A stretch of 64,000 nucleotides of DNA from Vandiemenella viatica (GCA_031002005.1 CM061921.1:126820597-126884596); one strand, 5' to 3'; counted from the first letter of the stretch, positions 42,910-55,543 are shown. Numbers and translations are program-made. The notes: a model not told the origin generated them from the sequence alone.

Positions 42910-45435
42910 TGGTGAATGGAGGACCTAGGAAGGAGTGAGGGTGGAGGGGGCAAGAAATTACTCAATCGATAATTCTGGGGAAATAATATCATTGGAAGTG
43001 GGGGAACATCACCAAAGTAATTAACATGAGAGAATATAAATATTATTACAAACTAATTAAAAATCTCTAAGTAGGAAATGTTATATATATAAGGTTTATA
43101 AAATGTGATATTATTATAAGTGCCGAGTGTCTATTAGAAGGGTCTTATCAGAGATCGATTAAGGAGAATGTCTGGTGTCGAGGATATGTTGGTGAATTCC
43201 CATGTGTGGAGTTTGGAGGAGGTTGTGGTTTGTGGGAAAACTGACAGCCTTTACTGTTGTTGAAATGGTTTAACTTTTGGGTACTGGATGGAATAAGTTG
43301 CCAGTATACACTGTTTGTCTGGTCTGATGGCAAGTTAGTTAGTGGTGAGGTTTGTATATGAACTTGTACAGTGGAGGCATATGAGTTGTTATATGAAGTG
43401 TGTTATGATGCATGTGGCATGTTCAGTGATGGGAAAGGTTTCCTCTGTGGTTGGATTGGTTCAGGTTGTAGTAATAGAGTGCATGCTGTACATTTAGCAG
43501 CAGGGTCAATTACATGAGAATGGTCCATGTGGTGGCTTGGGGGAAATGCAAGGTGAGTATTTTTGTAGCAAAGTGTTGAGGTTGGGTGCTTCACTGCAGC
43601 ATGTGCATAGGGTAGTGGGCAGGATTTTGAGAAGAGTGTGCATTCCGGGAAAGGAACGTAGGAAATTATGCCCGTGAGGAAGGATTAACTTAATGGGCTC
43701 ATCACCAGGGAAGAACTTGTTTATGAAAGCAGGGCTGAAATTAATTTTAAGAGGTACAGACAGCATTGGAGTAGTTGTGTGGACAAAAGATTTGTTTTCG
43801 TGTCAGAACAGAGGGGTAGCCACAGGAAAGGAGAGCTTGGGACAGGTTTTGGGTGTATCTGGAAAGATGTTCATCTTAACAGACGCATCTGCCTTGAATG
43901 GCCATTGTAACAGCCCTCAAACATAAAATTAAATGGAATTGTATTTTATGAAGCATTTGTAGTAAGCTAGATTTTGGTTGAATATGATCTGGTAGGTTTG
44001 TTTTGCAATTTCCTGTAAATCAAGGTGTATAGATTTTGTTTTATGAAAAGAAATAATTTAAAGGCCATTTAATATGTTTAAGAACAGAATTGTGCCAAGA
44101 GAGTTGCTTAAATGTTCGTAATTCCAAGTATTAATGTAAGTTAAAATGTCTAAAGAACAATTTGCTACAGTTTAAAATGATTTCTGTGAATAATTTTGTG
44201 TTTCAGTATCTTCAATTTCCATTTTGTATTGATTGTATATGATTATGTATTAATTCTGATTGTTTTTAATATGTTTCAATTGTTTAAGTATTGTTAATGT
44301 TCGAGAAATATCTGTTGGAAGCTTTTGAAGTGTTCTAGAAATCTCGATGTAGCCTATGTAAAGCAAACATTTGAGACAGAGAAACGGTTAGTTTGTTCGG
44401 CAAAGTTTTCACCGACTAAATTTTACGACGGCCAAGAACTGTATTGTCTGTGGAAGGAGTGTTGTATGCGATCTCTGGATTATATGTGTATTCATGTAAA
44501 CAGTATTGTTGACGTCGTGTTTTCTTTGAAAATTAAAACAAATGTTAAACTGAACTATATCGTGGATTGATTATTTATAATATTAATTAAGTGGACAGTA
44601 TTACCGGTGCAAAGCATTTGATTCTCTCCATGTGCTGTTTATAAAACAGCTGCACTCTTACTCCGGGATGATTACTTTCCTGCAGTTCATTATTTTGTCT
44701 CTCTTGCACTCGCCTTTCAAATTTTGTGAAAGCTTTGAGGAACCTTAACGGAGTGGTATATGCAATTGCTAACAAATCATATATGAAGTGTTTGGTTGGT
44801 TAAACAGATGTTGCAATTCACGATTGCATTGTCTCCATTAATGTGTGTCTTTTATTGAACTGAAGATCATCTGCAAGACCGTATGCTCAAAAAAGCGAGG
44901 TGATCATTTAAATCTTGTTTTCGGTCACTTAGTCATCCTTCTTTGTAACACAGCCGAATTTTGAATTACCTTAATGCACTTTGTGACACGAGTAGTGGAG
45001 TCTTACTATAGTAACAGCAATTTTTAGGGAGCAACATCTGTTTTAATCATAGATTGTCAACTTTATTTTTGTTTCACTTAATGCATTCTCTGCAAAGATC
45101 ACTTCCAAATACTTGAACTTTCTGACTCGGTGTCAGTTCGCAACTGCTAGACTCTGGAATTGTCTCCTAGCATCAACTTACCCCTGATTTAGTAGAAAGT
45201 ATCCACTTTTTTTTTTTGGTCAGTTCATACGCCATACGGTTGGCACAGGAAGAGTGCTCGGTGATCTCGTCTCAATCTCGAGTCTGTCAAAATCTTCTCC
45301 AGTATGGTATTGTAAGGTACTGGTATGTTACTGACCTCTTTGCCTCACACCACTACTGTATGAAAGCTAATTCAGAGTCATATCAAACTGAAATTCTTCT
45401 TGACACTATATAAATGGATTTTAGGCAATATAAAT
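42910..45435. other. Non-coding, unrecognised, G-rich then AT-rich
   Basis: 42920-43700 is unusually rich in G on the + strand and may be the body of a long repeat related to family R. 43907 starts with TGTAACAGCCCT, a phrase also found at 651, which recalls LTR starts, but no pair or target duplication was found. No gene seen. Confidence 0.4.
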
Positions 45436-45439
45436 AACA

Positions 45440-45720
45440 AAGTATAGGCAAAATGACCCATCACTCACTAAAGTGGAAGGCTGTGAGGAGTATGAGATGA
45501 ACAAAAACATGTACAATATTTCAGTTTAAGACCTTATTCATGTGGTAGGGCACGAGTGATTTGGTTCGGGAGGTGTGCCCTGTTACTGGCTGGGCAGTGG
45601 GGGGGGGGGGGGGGGTGAACTGTTAAGAAGTGAATTATCCGATAAGTTGGAAAAGACATACATATAGGCGGTGGTAAATGAATATATGTAACAAAAGGGT
45701 ACAGTGTATGAAAGTGGACT
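45440..45720 (+). repeat. Family R repeat, copy 2
   Basis: Shares 'ggaaggctgtgaggag', 'aatatttcagttta', 'ccttattcatg' and 'aactgttaagaag' with the inverted copy at 49710-49990. It includes a 17-base G run at 45599-45615. Confidence 0.6.
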
Positions 45721-46241
45721 GAAGAAATTTATTAAAATTATTACTATTTAAATAATAATAGTAATGAGTGGTTGGTCAGATGGTAGAATTTTATTGTTGG
45801 TTGAAGCCAGAAAAGGGGGGGAAAGATGTCTGGTATCCAGGATATTTTGGTTAAATATCCTGGATACCATACAACCCTCCCCCCCCATTTTTTCCCTGAC
45901 CTCAACCACCGATAGGAGCCTACCATTTGACCCTTAACTCATCATCATCATCATTATTATTATCATTAAAAAAACCAAGTCCACAATCCGAAGGTTGGTT
46001 GGATCTCCTCAAGGAGTCAGAGGTAGGATGGCCAGTTCCCTTTCTCTGGGACCTACAGTTTAACGTGGAAATCAAACCACAGAACGACCTGGCGTAGCTC
46101 ATATGATCTGGCCCCATTGGGACTTGAACCCAGGACCAGAGCAGCGAATTTCTGAAAGCAAGTGCCTTAGCCACTGCGCTACCAGACACCTCTATTATCA
46201 TTATTATTATTTAAATAATAATAATTTTAACAAATTTCTTC
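45721..46241. mobile_element. Fold-back element with a SINE in its right arm
   Basis: The outer arms 45721-45765 and about 46197-46241 are inverted copies matching at 41 of 45 positions. Further inside, 'ggtcagatggtag' (45774-45786) pairs with 'ctaccatttgacc' (45920-45932). At the centre, 45831-45869 is a perfect 17-bp stem with a 5-base loop. Without the SINE the structure would be about 290 bp and nearly symmetric. No target duplication of the whole was identified. Confidence 0.7.
45969..46192 (-). mobile_element. tRNA-headed SINE-B (minus)
   Basis: Minus-strand A box in 'ctggtagcgcagtggctaagg' (about 46167-46187), B box 'gggttcaagtccc' (about 46119-46131), a body with 'ccaaccttcggattgtggac', and an A-rich tail at 45969-45975. 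Identical 11-bp repeats TATTATCATTA lie at 45958-45968 and 46193-46203. Confidence 0.9.
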
Positions 46242-46804
46242 AAAATTTATTTACTGTCTGCTTTAATAAACTGCCCTATTGTTATTAATTTTATCACTGC
46301 CTGTGATATGTGCTCCTATATATATTATTATTATTATTATTTTCGTTTGTACCCATGATGGAGAACGATAAGCAATCTGACTGGATGTGTTCAGTTCCTC
46401 TTTGGGATGTTCTTCTTGTTGGACTAATATTTTTTCATTGTTTCACTGATGGTTTTCGTTTCTTCTGCAGTCCAGACGCGTTTAGATTTTTCCTTTTTCT
46501 CTCTCTGAAATAACTTCCCACAAGTTCACTTTATTATTAAAAATCTCTCGGTCTGTGACGTCTCCCTTAGCAATGCCTGCAGACTTCAGGTCTTTCTCCA
46601 CCTCCTTCATCCTTGTGGTTGTTGTTTTTAATTTTCTAAAAATTTTCTTGAGATTCTTTCCTTCTGAAGTCTGCCCAGATGTCCATAAAATTTCAGCCTT
46701 TTTTCTTCATGTCTGATTCTATGTTTGATATTTTCTCTGTAGTTTTTGTAGTTTGTAGTCTATACTGTCCATCTTCATTCACTCTGGGTCCCAGGATCTT
46801 TCTA

Positions 46805-47970
46805 ATAATTTTTCTTTCTTCTTTCTTGATTTGTTCTGTTGCTTTTTTTTGTGTTCATTGCTAATGTTTCACTTGCGTATGTAACTGCTGTCTTAGTTAC
46901 CGTGTTATAAAGTCTTATCTTGGTGTTGTCTGAAATACATTTTTTGTTGTAAATATTTTGTACTAACCTCATTGCATTCTTCATCTTTTGTACTCTTGCT
47001 TCCCTTGCTTTCTCTTCTAGTCTTGTTGGTTCTATGATTTCGCCTAGATATTTAAATTGTTTTACCCTGTTGATTTCACCATATTTTGTCCTTAGTTTTT
47101 GCATTTCTATTTTGTTTGTTATGAATTCTGTTTCTTGAAATGAAATTTGTAATCCTGTTTTTTCTGTGCATTCCTTAAGGACTTCTATTTGCCTGATGGC
47201 CACTTCTTCTTTGTCTGTGATGATTGCTAGGTTGTCAGCAAATGCCAGATATGGTATGTATAGTCCTTTTGTCCTGATTTTTTATGGGTGCCCACAAGTT
47301 TTCTGCTTTCAGCTGTTTCTTTTTCCGTTCTGTCATTACTTTATCTAGTACAATGTTGAAGAGTATTGGTGACAGTCCATCTCCCTGTCTTACTCCTGTT
47401 CTAATTTTGAATGGTTCAGATATTTCACCCATGAACTTAACTTTGGATGTGGTTTCGGTTAGTGTCTGTTCTATCAATCTTCTGGTTTTGTTGTCTTAAA
47501 TTCCTTTCTTTTAAGATAGTAAATAAGGATTGCCTATCTATGGAGTCATATGCTTTTTTAAAGTCAACGAACATGCACACTATGGGTCTACTTCTAAGTG
47601 CCATCAATTTCAGTACACTTTTCAGATTGTGTATCTGTTCTGTGCACGATATTCCAGGTCTGATCCCAGCTTGTAGGTCACTAATGTTTTTTTTTTCCAG
47701 TTGTTCTTGTGAGTAGACATGCAGATATCATCTTGTACATGACTGGTAGTAGCGAAATCCCTCTATAGTTATTCACATCAGTTGTAGTTCCTTTTTTGAA
47801 AAGTGGATGGGTAAGTGCACATTTCCAGTCTGCCGGTATCTTTTCATTTCTCCAAATTTCTTGTATTATTTCTGTAATCCCTTTTAAGGTTTTCGGTCCC
47901 ACATTCTTCAGAAGTTCTGCTGCTATTCCGCCCTCTCCTGATGTTTTGTTATTTTTGAGTTTCTGAATGT
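46805..47970 (-). pseudogene. RTE LINE reverse transcriptase (minus), active site F-A-D-N
   Basis: From 47902 leftward are 'EIWRNEKIPADWKCAL', 'DVNNYRGISLLPVMYKM', then in later frames 'KIRTGVRQGDGLSPILFNIV' (about 47345-47412). At about 47232-47262 the polymerase active site reads Y-L-A-F-A-D-N where F/Y-A-D-D is expected, consistent with a single G-to-A change. The connection region 'QFKYLGEIIE' and 'VTYASETLAMNTKK' follow (about 46860-47080). Frameshifts near 47280 and 47670 also break it. Confidence 0.85.
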
Positions 47971-48599
47971 GTCTGTAAATTTCTTCTTGAGTTGGGGGTT
48001 CTGATTCTATTGTTGTGTTCCCGCTTTCTTCTGTTAAAAATCTGTTTGTTGGTTGTGGGCAGTTTAGTAATTTTTAAAAGTATTTTGCTAATTATGCACA
48101 ATTTTCTTTGTTTGTTAGTGCCAATTTCCCATTGTTTTTCCTGAAACACAGATTTTGTGGTGTGTACCCTCTGATTTGATTTGCAAAGGTTTTGTGGAAA
48201 TATCACATGTCATACATCTTGAAGTCATTTTCAGTTGTTCGTTTATGTGCTCTCTCTTGATTTTCCTTATTGTTCTTGCTGTTTGTCTTCTGATCCTTCT
48301 TTCTATCTTCGAGTGCACTATCACTTGTCGTGTTCCGTCACGGATGTTTCCTCTTCTTTTTAAGTAGGATTAGCTCTCTTGCTTTCTGGATAATTTTGTT
48401 TTTAAAGTCTTTCCAATTTCTAGTTGATTGTTTCTCTTAATTTTGAGGTTTTTAATTTCCTTCACATTGATTTTTTGTACAGTTGGCATCTTCCTGTGAA
48501 TTCTCCTAGGTGTAAACTTAATTTTTATTCTTGTCAAGTAGTGATCTGAATCTATGTTTGCCACCTCGTCTCACCTGAATGTCTTGTACTTCTTTCTGC

Positions 48600-49194
48600 T
48601 CATTATATGAGATTGCCACATGGCCTAACTGAAATTCACCTATCGCTTGTATTGGGGACCTCCATGTTTTCTGTTTTTTGGGGTTTCTTCGTAAATGATG
48701 TTGACATAAGTTTTAGGTCATTTTGTTGGCATACTTCAATCAGTCTCACTCCATTTTTATTGGTAAATTTGTACGCTGGGAATTTTCCTACTGTTTTCCT
48801 GTATTTCTTCCCTTTTCCAATTTGTGCATCAAAATCCCCTAGTAGGATTTTTGTATCACTTTTGGATGTTTTCATCATGGTGGTTTCCAATTTTTCCCAG
48901 AATTTTTCCATTTCATCCTGTTTCTTCTTGTTGTACCCATCTGTAGGTGCGTGTGCGTCGATGAAAGTGTACAGTTTATTTTTGTGTTTGATTTGCAATG
49001 TCATTAATTGGATTGACTTCTGTCACTGAGTGCAATAGTTTCTTGTGTACAATGAACGCCATTCCTAACATCGCTGTGTTTCTTCCTACTTGTCGGTTGG
49101 TCTTGCTTTTGAAGATCCTGTAGTTTCCATAATCCATTGTGTTGTCATCAGTTATCCGTATTTCCTGCACGTAATATGATTTTCTGTTTATCAA
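48600..49194 (-). pseudogene. RTE LINE endonuclease (minus)
   Basis: From right to left, an N-terminal block with 'VGRNTAMLGMAFIVHKKLL' (about 49050-49110), then 'KHKNKLYTFIDAHAPTDGY' (about 48925-48990; 'Y-A-P-T' region) and 'TKILLGDFDAQIGK' (about 48825-48865), the G-D-F-N/D-A block. A 'NGVRLIEVCQQNDL' block follows at about 48715-48760. Frame breaks separate these segments. Confidence 0.85.
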
Positions 49195-49709
49195 GTTCAG
49201 TAGTCAAGTTGTGTAATTTTCCTGTCTGAATTAATGTTTGCACATTGATGGACCCAATGTAATTTTGTGGAAGTTTTCCAGAGAACTCTGACTTTCTCTT
49301 AGGTGTTAGCCCAAGCTTCCAGAATCCGAATGCTTAGTTGCCACAGGAACCTTCCTGTGGGTGGATCAACCACCTGGGGTAATTTTGTAATTGCTCTCAC
49401 CAGTCATGTTTTGCTTGTACCTTTGCTGGTTTGTCTAGTTTTCACTGGGTGAGTGTAGGACCAGGGATTTTCAGTTCCTGGAACTTATATTCAGCCGCAC
49501 CAACTAGGTGGACAGGCGCTGACCACTAGCCGCTGGATGCCAGAACAGATACTAGTGGGATTATGTTAGTATTTGGTCTGCCCTGGGTATTTCATTTCCC
49601 CAGTACCACCTATATCTGGGAGGCTTTCCCTTATCCGCCACCTGGGGAGGCGCCCGATGGCGAATCTAACCCCCCCCCTTTCCCCCCCCCACACACACAC
49701 GCTCACATC

Positions 49710-49990
49710 TATCATCTGTAGGTAAGTGGTTGCTCATTTCCCTATCCTAAATTGTTATTCCTTTTCGCTACTTAGCATCTTCCATTTCATTCTTTACTGT
49801 ACCCACATATCGATAATTCGCTTCTTAACAGTTCCCCAACCTGTCTTCAATCGCCTCTCCAGTCATGGGGTAAACTTTGGCCTGTGCATACCTGCCAAAC
49901 CAAATGGCTAATTGCCTACTGCATGAATAAGATTTTAAACTGAAATATTCTGTATGTTACTTTTTGTCACTTACGTTTTTCACTCATCGC
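49710..49990 (-). repeat. Family R repeat, inverted copy
   Basis: Reverse complement of the pattern at 45440-45720, plus the 'ggatagggaaatgagcaacc' and 'acttacc' blocks seen at 42733 and 57384. Together with 45440-45720 it brackets the fold-back, SINE-B and RTE LINE in inverted orientation. Confidence 0.55.
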
Positions 49991-49999
49991 AGCCTTCAA

Positions 50000-50561
50000 C
50001 TTTGAACGATGCAAATTTTCTTGAGTACTTCTAATTCAGTCATGTAACTAAATAGACTTCCACAGTGAATACAACGTTAAGCTCTACCACGCATTTCTTC
50101 ACCAGTTACTTGTCACAGAATATAAAATCTATCCACTATTTATGGGCCACATTTGTACTCACCAATTATTTCTTCTACTTGAGGCTGGATTCTGTAAAGA
50201 AGACAGTATCTTGGAGCTGGTATTAATCATGATTCCACAGTAGTTACAGTTGGGCAATTTGTGGTTTTTAGGAACTGGGGAGATAATTATTGTTTTCTAG
50301 TCCTTTGAAACTTCCACTGTCCACATCTACACAAAAAAATTCAGCTTGAATTCCATCCTCTCTTTTGTCCAGATTGAGTGGTTGAATGTTGCTGGTATGG
50401 AATGATAACTGGCATTATCCATCACAATAATTGACCCTCCTTTGCAAAATTGTTAAATTAGTGGACCACATATTGAAATTCTTGGCGTTTGTTTCTGGAT
50501 GATTATCCAGTACAAATTAATTTTTAATGCCTTGCAATATAAGTTTGCTTCTGGCATGAAT
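50000..50561. other. Non-coding, no feature recognised
   Basis: AT-rich DNA before the Gypsy-type element. Confidence 0.35.
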
Positions 50562-50565
50562 CTTG

Positions 50566-50950
50566 TGTAACATAACAGATTACTCAGAGAAGAGACAAAA
50601 GAATGATAATTACTCTGAGGGAAAATTGGTAGTAATGGAGACCAGATGGTAACAAGAGAGCAAGAAGATCGGGCAAGTGGTACAAAAAGTATACTTTTTG
50701 TTTTTGAGGTAATGATATGAAGTTACTGATAGCAAAGGACCTCTGTAATTCTTCGGATGTTTATGAATGAAGTAAAACGAGAATAAATGTCAAATGAATC
50801 ATAAGAAAGATTATTATTATTCAAATACGAGAAGTTAATAAATTGGAATATTAAAGTTTCGCCACAAGACTTTAAAACAATTCAGTACTCCTGCCGACTG
50901 ACGATCATTGAAAATCATATTGACAACATGCCATTTATTAAAATTCGTCA
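50566..50950 (+). repeat. 5' LTR (385 bp)
   Basis: Begins TGTAACATAACAGATTACTC and ends TCGTCA; pairs with 54333-54707. Confidence 0.9.
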
Positions 50951-51639
50951 TGGCGACCGTGCAGAAGATATGCAGTAACAAATAATTTACAAATCGTCAC
51001 AACAACTAGCGACTAACCAAAGCTCATCGATAAGGAAGGACATTCAACAGAAATGGGATAACGAGTCTACGGCAGCACCTCCGGTGGAAAATCTGTAACT
51101 ACTCGGCATACACCATCACAGACTGCAGACAGCTGTTCACAGACGTATTACCTTTGCACATTGCGGCGGCCGGCTTGCTCGGGAAACTCCGTCAACAGAC
51201 AATGCATGCCACTGTTGTTTATAGAGATAAGTGACCTTTTTTATATTGCACGAAAGTGTTTCAGTACATCATAAAGTACTAAACTTTGATTTTATGATAA
51301 TTTATTGCTCATAATTCTTAAGAAAATTTAATTATTTTGTTGACCTAACCTATCCTTTATGTTGTCAACTAATATACGTTTACTTTCCGCTAAAGCGAAT
51401 ATAATTACGCATGCTTTCAACTAATTATCTTAATTCAATTTATAGGAGATACCATATAATGAATAATTTATATGAACTAGGAAGTCGCTGATTTTCATTC
51501 GATATTGATTCTGAATTTGATGTTAATATACCACCTGTAGGTAAAGGACTTATTAGTAGGTTAGTTTACTACTTTTTTCAACTTCCTTCCCTACTATAGA
51601 TTTCAGATATTTCTGCAACTTCTTTTTAAATATTTACCA

Positions 51640-52980
51640 TGCAGGAACCTAACGATTCTGGAGAAGTGGGGCCATCAAACCCTTCTGATAGTAGACATAC
51701 AAACAATAACAATGTGCCAGAAGATTTCTATGGGTTCCCTGAAAGTGCGTAATCACCAATTACACAGGTACCTAGTACTAATAACGGACCAGAATATTTA
51801 GCGAACACTGAGCTATTTTCAGATAAAATTTCAAACTTGAAACAGGTTATGTTCTGTTTGTATTCACAGTTATCTGAACAAAATAGATGAACACAGACTT
51901 ACAAGGTATATCTGAACAAATATCTAAACAAATTCAACGTTCATTAACAGAAAAAATTTAATGAGTTATATGAACAACATAGACAAACACAATCATAGTT
52001 GTCTGAACAAATGTGCACACAGCTTGACACCTTACAAAATCAGTTCAGTTTGCAGTTTCAGAATATTAGTACTCAAATAGACACTATTATTCTGAAAGGA
52101 GATGAATCACACATAGCTATTTGTGAAAACAACATGCAAGAATTAACAAACCAAGTGAACTATATATCAGCACACACTGACGACACTGACTGAGCTATCA
52201 ATAATCTAACAGACAAGAAAATAATTTCAGAGAATGAACTCTGTAAAAGAAAACAGAGCTACACTGTAATGGGAGATCAAATGGAGAATATCATAGGAAA
52301 CCTTAATACATTAAATACACAGTACAAGGAAACCTGTAAGCATATAGAAGGGAAAAAACCTAACCACTACATGTCTGGAGCACAGGAAAACTTACTGAAC
52401 ATGGAACTGAAGTTGATGCAATCAAGCACACATTACAATCACAAGATAGGAAACCCCTGAGTTTTGAAACCTGTAGGACCTATGGAGATTACATCCATAA
52501 GGAAAAAATTAATTACATCTATGAGCATTTCCAGAACAGAACCAAAGTTTGCGGAAAACAGCAAATTCAAAAGTGTAGAACATATGATGACTTGAAAATT
52601 AATTTTCTAAATCACTTCTTGTCACAAGAGACGATGTATAATGGTGAACCATGTGAACAAAAACGATTTCATGTGGGGCACAAGGTACTATTAGACTTTC
52701 AGTATATGAAGCAGAACAGAATAGTCTATCCACAAACCTACAGCTGGAAGAACAAAGTAAAAAAGAAAGGAAAGAATTACTCAAGAAAACACTATTTGGT
52801 GAAAAAGAAAGTTAAGAAGAAAAGAAAGAATTCTTCCAGAAACTATTACCTCAAGAAGAAAAAAGTTAAGTTGAAAAGTAGAAGGTTAGGAAAACAGACT
52901 GTGGAGAACAATGGTTTTGGAAATGGCATTAAAAGGACCAAAGGAGAGGAAGACATTATTGGTGACAAGAAGGTATAAGA
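51640..52980 (+). pseudogene. Gag-like remnant with basic tandem repeats
   Basis: Shifting frames give a Gln/Asn-rich, coiled-coil-like region (51999-52450; 'CTQLDTLQNQFSLQFQNIS'), then 'YGDYIHKEKINYIYEHFQNR' (about 52477-52540) and 'CRTYDDLKINFLNHFLSQ' (about 52574-52628), reminiscent of the region preceding the nucleocapsid in some Gypsy-type gags. The last 128-codon frame has a lysine-rich 18-residue tandem repeat ('KVKKKGKNYSRKHYLVKK', then 'KVKKKRKNSSRNYYLKKK', then a partial third) at about 52754-52880. No zinc knuckle seen. Assignment as gag rests mainly on position. Confidence 0.5.
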
Positions 52981-54332
52981 GGATAAAAAAGACACTGGGG
53001 AAATATTAGCAAAGCTGCAAATGGAATATTCAGAAATGAAAGAAGTAGAGAATTAATCTGATAAAGGGAAATTGAGTAATAATAAAAAGGAAATAAGAAG
53101 TGTTGAAGTTTCTGGGAAAGCAGAAGAGATTATTAATGCAAGAAATATGGATCATAGAAAATAAGGCAATGAAGCAAGTATAATTTTGTCAAGCATTGGA
53201 AATGAGTGTTTGAGAATTAAAAATGTAAAAAGAATGAAGATGAATTAAAAGTGCAACAATTCGAAAATAATGGAAATGATTGTGTTAGCTTGAAAAAGCA
53301 GACTACTAGTTCTTTGATGAAAAGATACCAAAGACAGTAAGGGATATAAATGAAAATTATCATTTGTTTAATATAGTTAAGACTTACCATGAATGGTATT
53401 GCATATTGAAGACTCCTCTTCTTGGAGACTACTAATGAGAATTTGGAGAGCAGCTAAGTGTAAAATCACAGATATTAAACCTTATTAGATCTGTGAAACG
53501 AATTATGAGAGTTCCATTGGTGTTTTTGAATATAGCAACAAAAATATTGAAATTGATTCTGGATGTCCCTCGGCTTGATGCTTTAAGACAGATTAATGGA
53601 CATGTTTTATGTTGACTGCTGTTATGAAGAGCTGTTGTGAAAGTGTTTTGAAGGAGAGAACACAGAAGTGGTGTAAATTTGTCACTTGTTTTTGTAAAAT
53701 ATGGCTGTATATTGCCTCAAGCTTATGATGCTATTATGTACTTTTAAGGTCCAGGTGCCTTCTTTCCTGTAAATGAATCGTTCATTCAAGAACTCATGTG
53801 TAGGCGGTTACATGGGTTTTACATTTTTAGAATCAGTCTTTTATTTATTATTAATGTATATATTTTAAAAACAGAAAAATATGTAAAGGTCAAGAAAGTA
53901 ATTACCATACATAATGACAATAAAGTTAAATATTTTTGACTATGTACTCGGATGAGTCAGAAGGTTGACATATTTTGTGTTTTTGAATATTGTTGAGTTA
54001 TTTTGTTAATAGAAATGTTGGTTGCACCATATTTTTGTTTTAATAAGCTTTCATTTATCTGATAAGCTAAATGATACAAAAATGTTATGGTTACAGACTT
54101 TTCGTTGACATGGAGTGGTGTCAGTGTGACAAAGGTGGACTGGTGAAGGCACTACACTACCTCCCGTGACAGGAAAGAAAAGTGATGTTTCATTAGATTC
54201 AATTATTGTTGTTATTTGGAACAATTATATATGTGTTGTAATTATTAACAAGGCGAAGAAATACAAAGGTCCTCAGTAAAAAGTTTACCATAGTATTTTT
54301 TTAAACAAATATGTGGTAAACTTGGGGAGGGC

Positions 54333-54707
54333 TGTAGCATAACAGATTACTCAGAGAAGAGACAAAAGAATGATAATTACTCTGAGTGAAAATCGGTAGC
54401 TATGGAGACCAGATGGTAACAAGATAGCAAGAAGATCGGGCGAGCAATAGAAAAAGTTTATTTTGTGTTTTTGAGGTGATATATAAAATTACTGATATCA
54501 AAGGACCTCTGTAATTCTTCAGGTAAAATGAGAATAAATGTCAAATGAATCATAAGAAAGATTATTATTATTATTCAAATACAAGAAGTTAATAAGTTCA
54601 AACATTAAAGTTTTACCACAAGACTTTGAAACGATTCTGTACTCCTGCCAATTGACGATCACTGAAAATCATATTAAATACAACATGGCATTTATTAAAA
54701 TGCGACA
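54333..54707 (+). repeat. 3' LTR (375 bp)
   Basis: Begins TGTAGCATAACAGATTACTC and ends TGCGACA. Confidence 0.9.
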
Positions 54708-54711
54708 CTTG

Positions 54712-55508
54712 TAAGTGTACATCCAGCCTCCATGACTATTGCATACTTTTAGCCCACTCTTCACTCAAGAGTGGGGCTGAATTTACCTGTTGGTATGGAT
54801 TTGTTTAATATGTATTTTGTCTTAGTGAATTCTGGGCTTAGTGTCTGTGGCATGCAGAAAATGCATAGTTCTTAATTACTTTGCTTTTAGATGGCAGTAT
54901 CACAGCATTCCATTAAAAATGTTCATGCAATGTTGTATTTCTTAAACTTAAAACTAAACCTATTCAAAGGGTGTGAATGAAGAAGCTAAAGTTGAATATT
55001 TACTTTCACTACAGATCGGCCCGAATTTTATTAACTGTGGAACGTTATCTGTTCTTGGTGTATTCTGGGATGTGCTTCTTTATCAGAAGCATTCAGGCCA
55101 GTGCATTTGTGTTGCCATTTAAACACATTCCTTAGAAACTCGAAAACAGTGCTCAAATATTAAATTTTAGCTGTAAGTTGAGATTCTGTCTCAAAAATGT
55201 CACAAGCTTCTAGGGTCAGTGCTTGTACTTGATCAAAATTTGCTTGTCCTATCTTATTCATCAAGGGGAAGATTCCTCCATAAAAGATGTGAAAAATATC
55301 TTTACAGACTGGCTGGCATGTTCGTATATCAGTGCGTCTCTGCTCTTCAAAACCATTTATAATAAATATAACCAAATGAGCATTAAACAAAGGAAAAATC
55401 TATTGAACAGCTTAAAAAACATATTGCAACCCTGTGGGGTGAGGCAGTTTAAAAAAAATAAAAAACGATAGAAGACTACAATTGGGATGGCTGAATTCAG
55501 ATGTGGTA

Positions 55509-55543
<35 letters not shown>

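Larger units (their letters stand above)
46318..49670 (-). mobile_element. RTE-type LINE (minus), nearly full length, with microsatellite tail
   Basis: On the minus strand the order is a GC-rich 5'UTR (49670 to about 49200), endonuclease, reverse transcriptase, C-terminal region, and a 3' end in repeating ATA/ATT (46318-46342). Short-repeat tails are usual for RTE elements. It spans about 3.3 kb. Its 5' end abuts C-rich sequence at 49672-49690. Stops in every domain make it inactive. Confidence 0.85.
50562..54711 (+). mobile_element. Gypsy-type LTR element without visible pol
   Basis: LTRs lie at 50566-50950 and 54333-54707 and the 4-bp target duplication CTTG at 50562-50565 and 54708-54711. 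The primer-binding site begins TGGCGACCGTG at 50951, of the kind used with tRNA-Arg by mdg1/412-group elements (from memory). The purine tract CTTGGGGAGGGC precedes the 3' LTR. The 3.4-kb interior has gag-like remnants but no protease, RT, RNase H or integrase that I can see. The LTRs differ by many substitutions and indels, so the insertion is old. Confidence 0.88.

Noticed and set aside
43148..43766. Overlapping minus-strand open frames in the G-rich stretch
   Set aside because: Low-complexity Pro/His/Ser-rich products explained by base composition; no motif.
43907..44580. Possible solo LTR beginning TGTAACAGCCCT (a phrase also at 651)
   Set aside because: No matching end, no target duplication and no second copy of the body could be found by eye.
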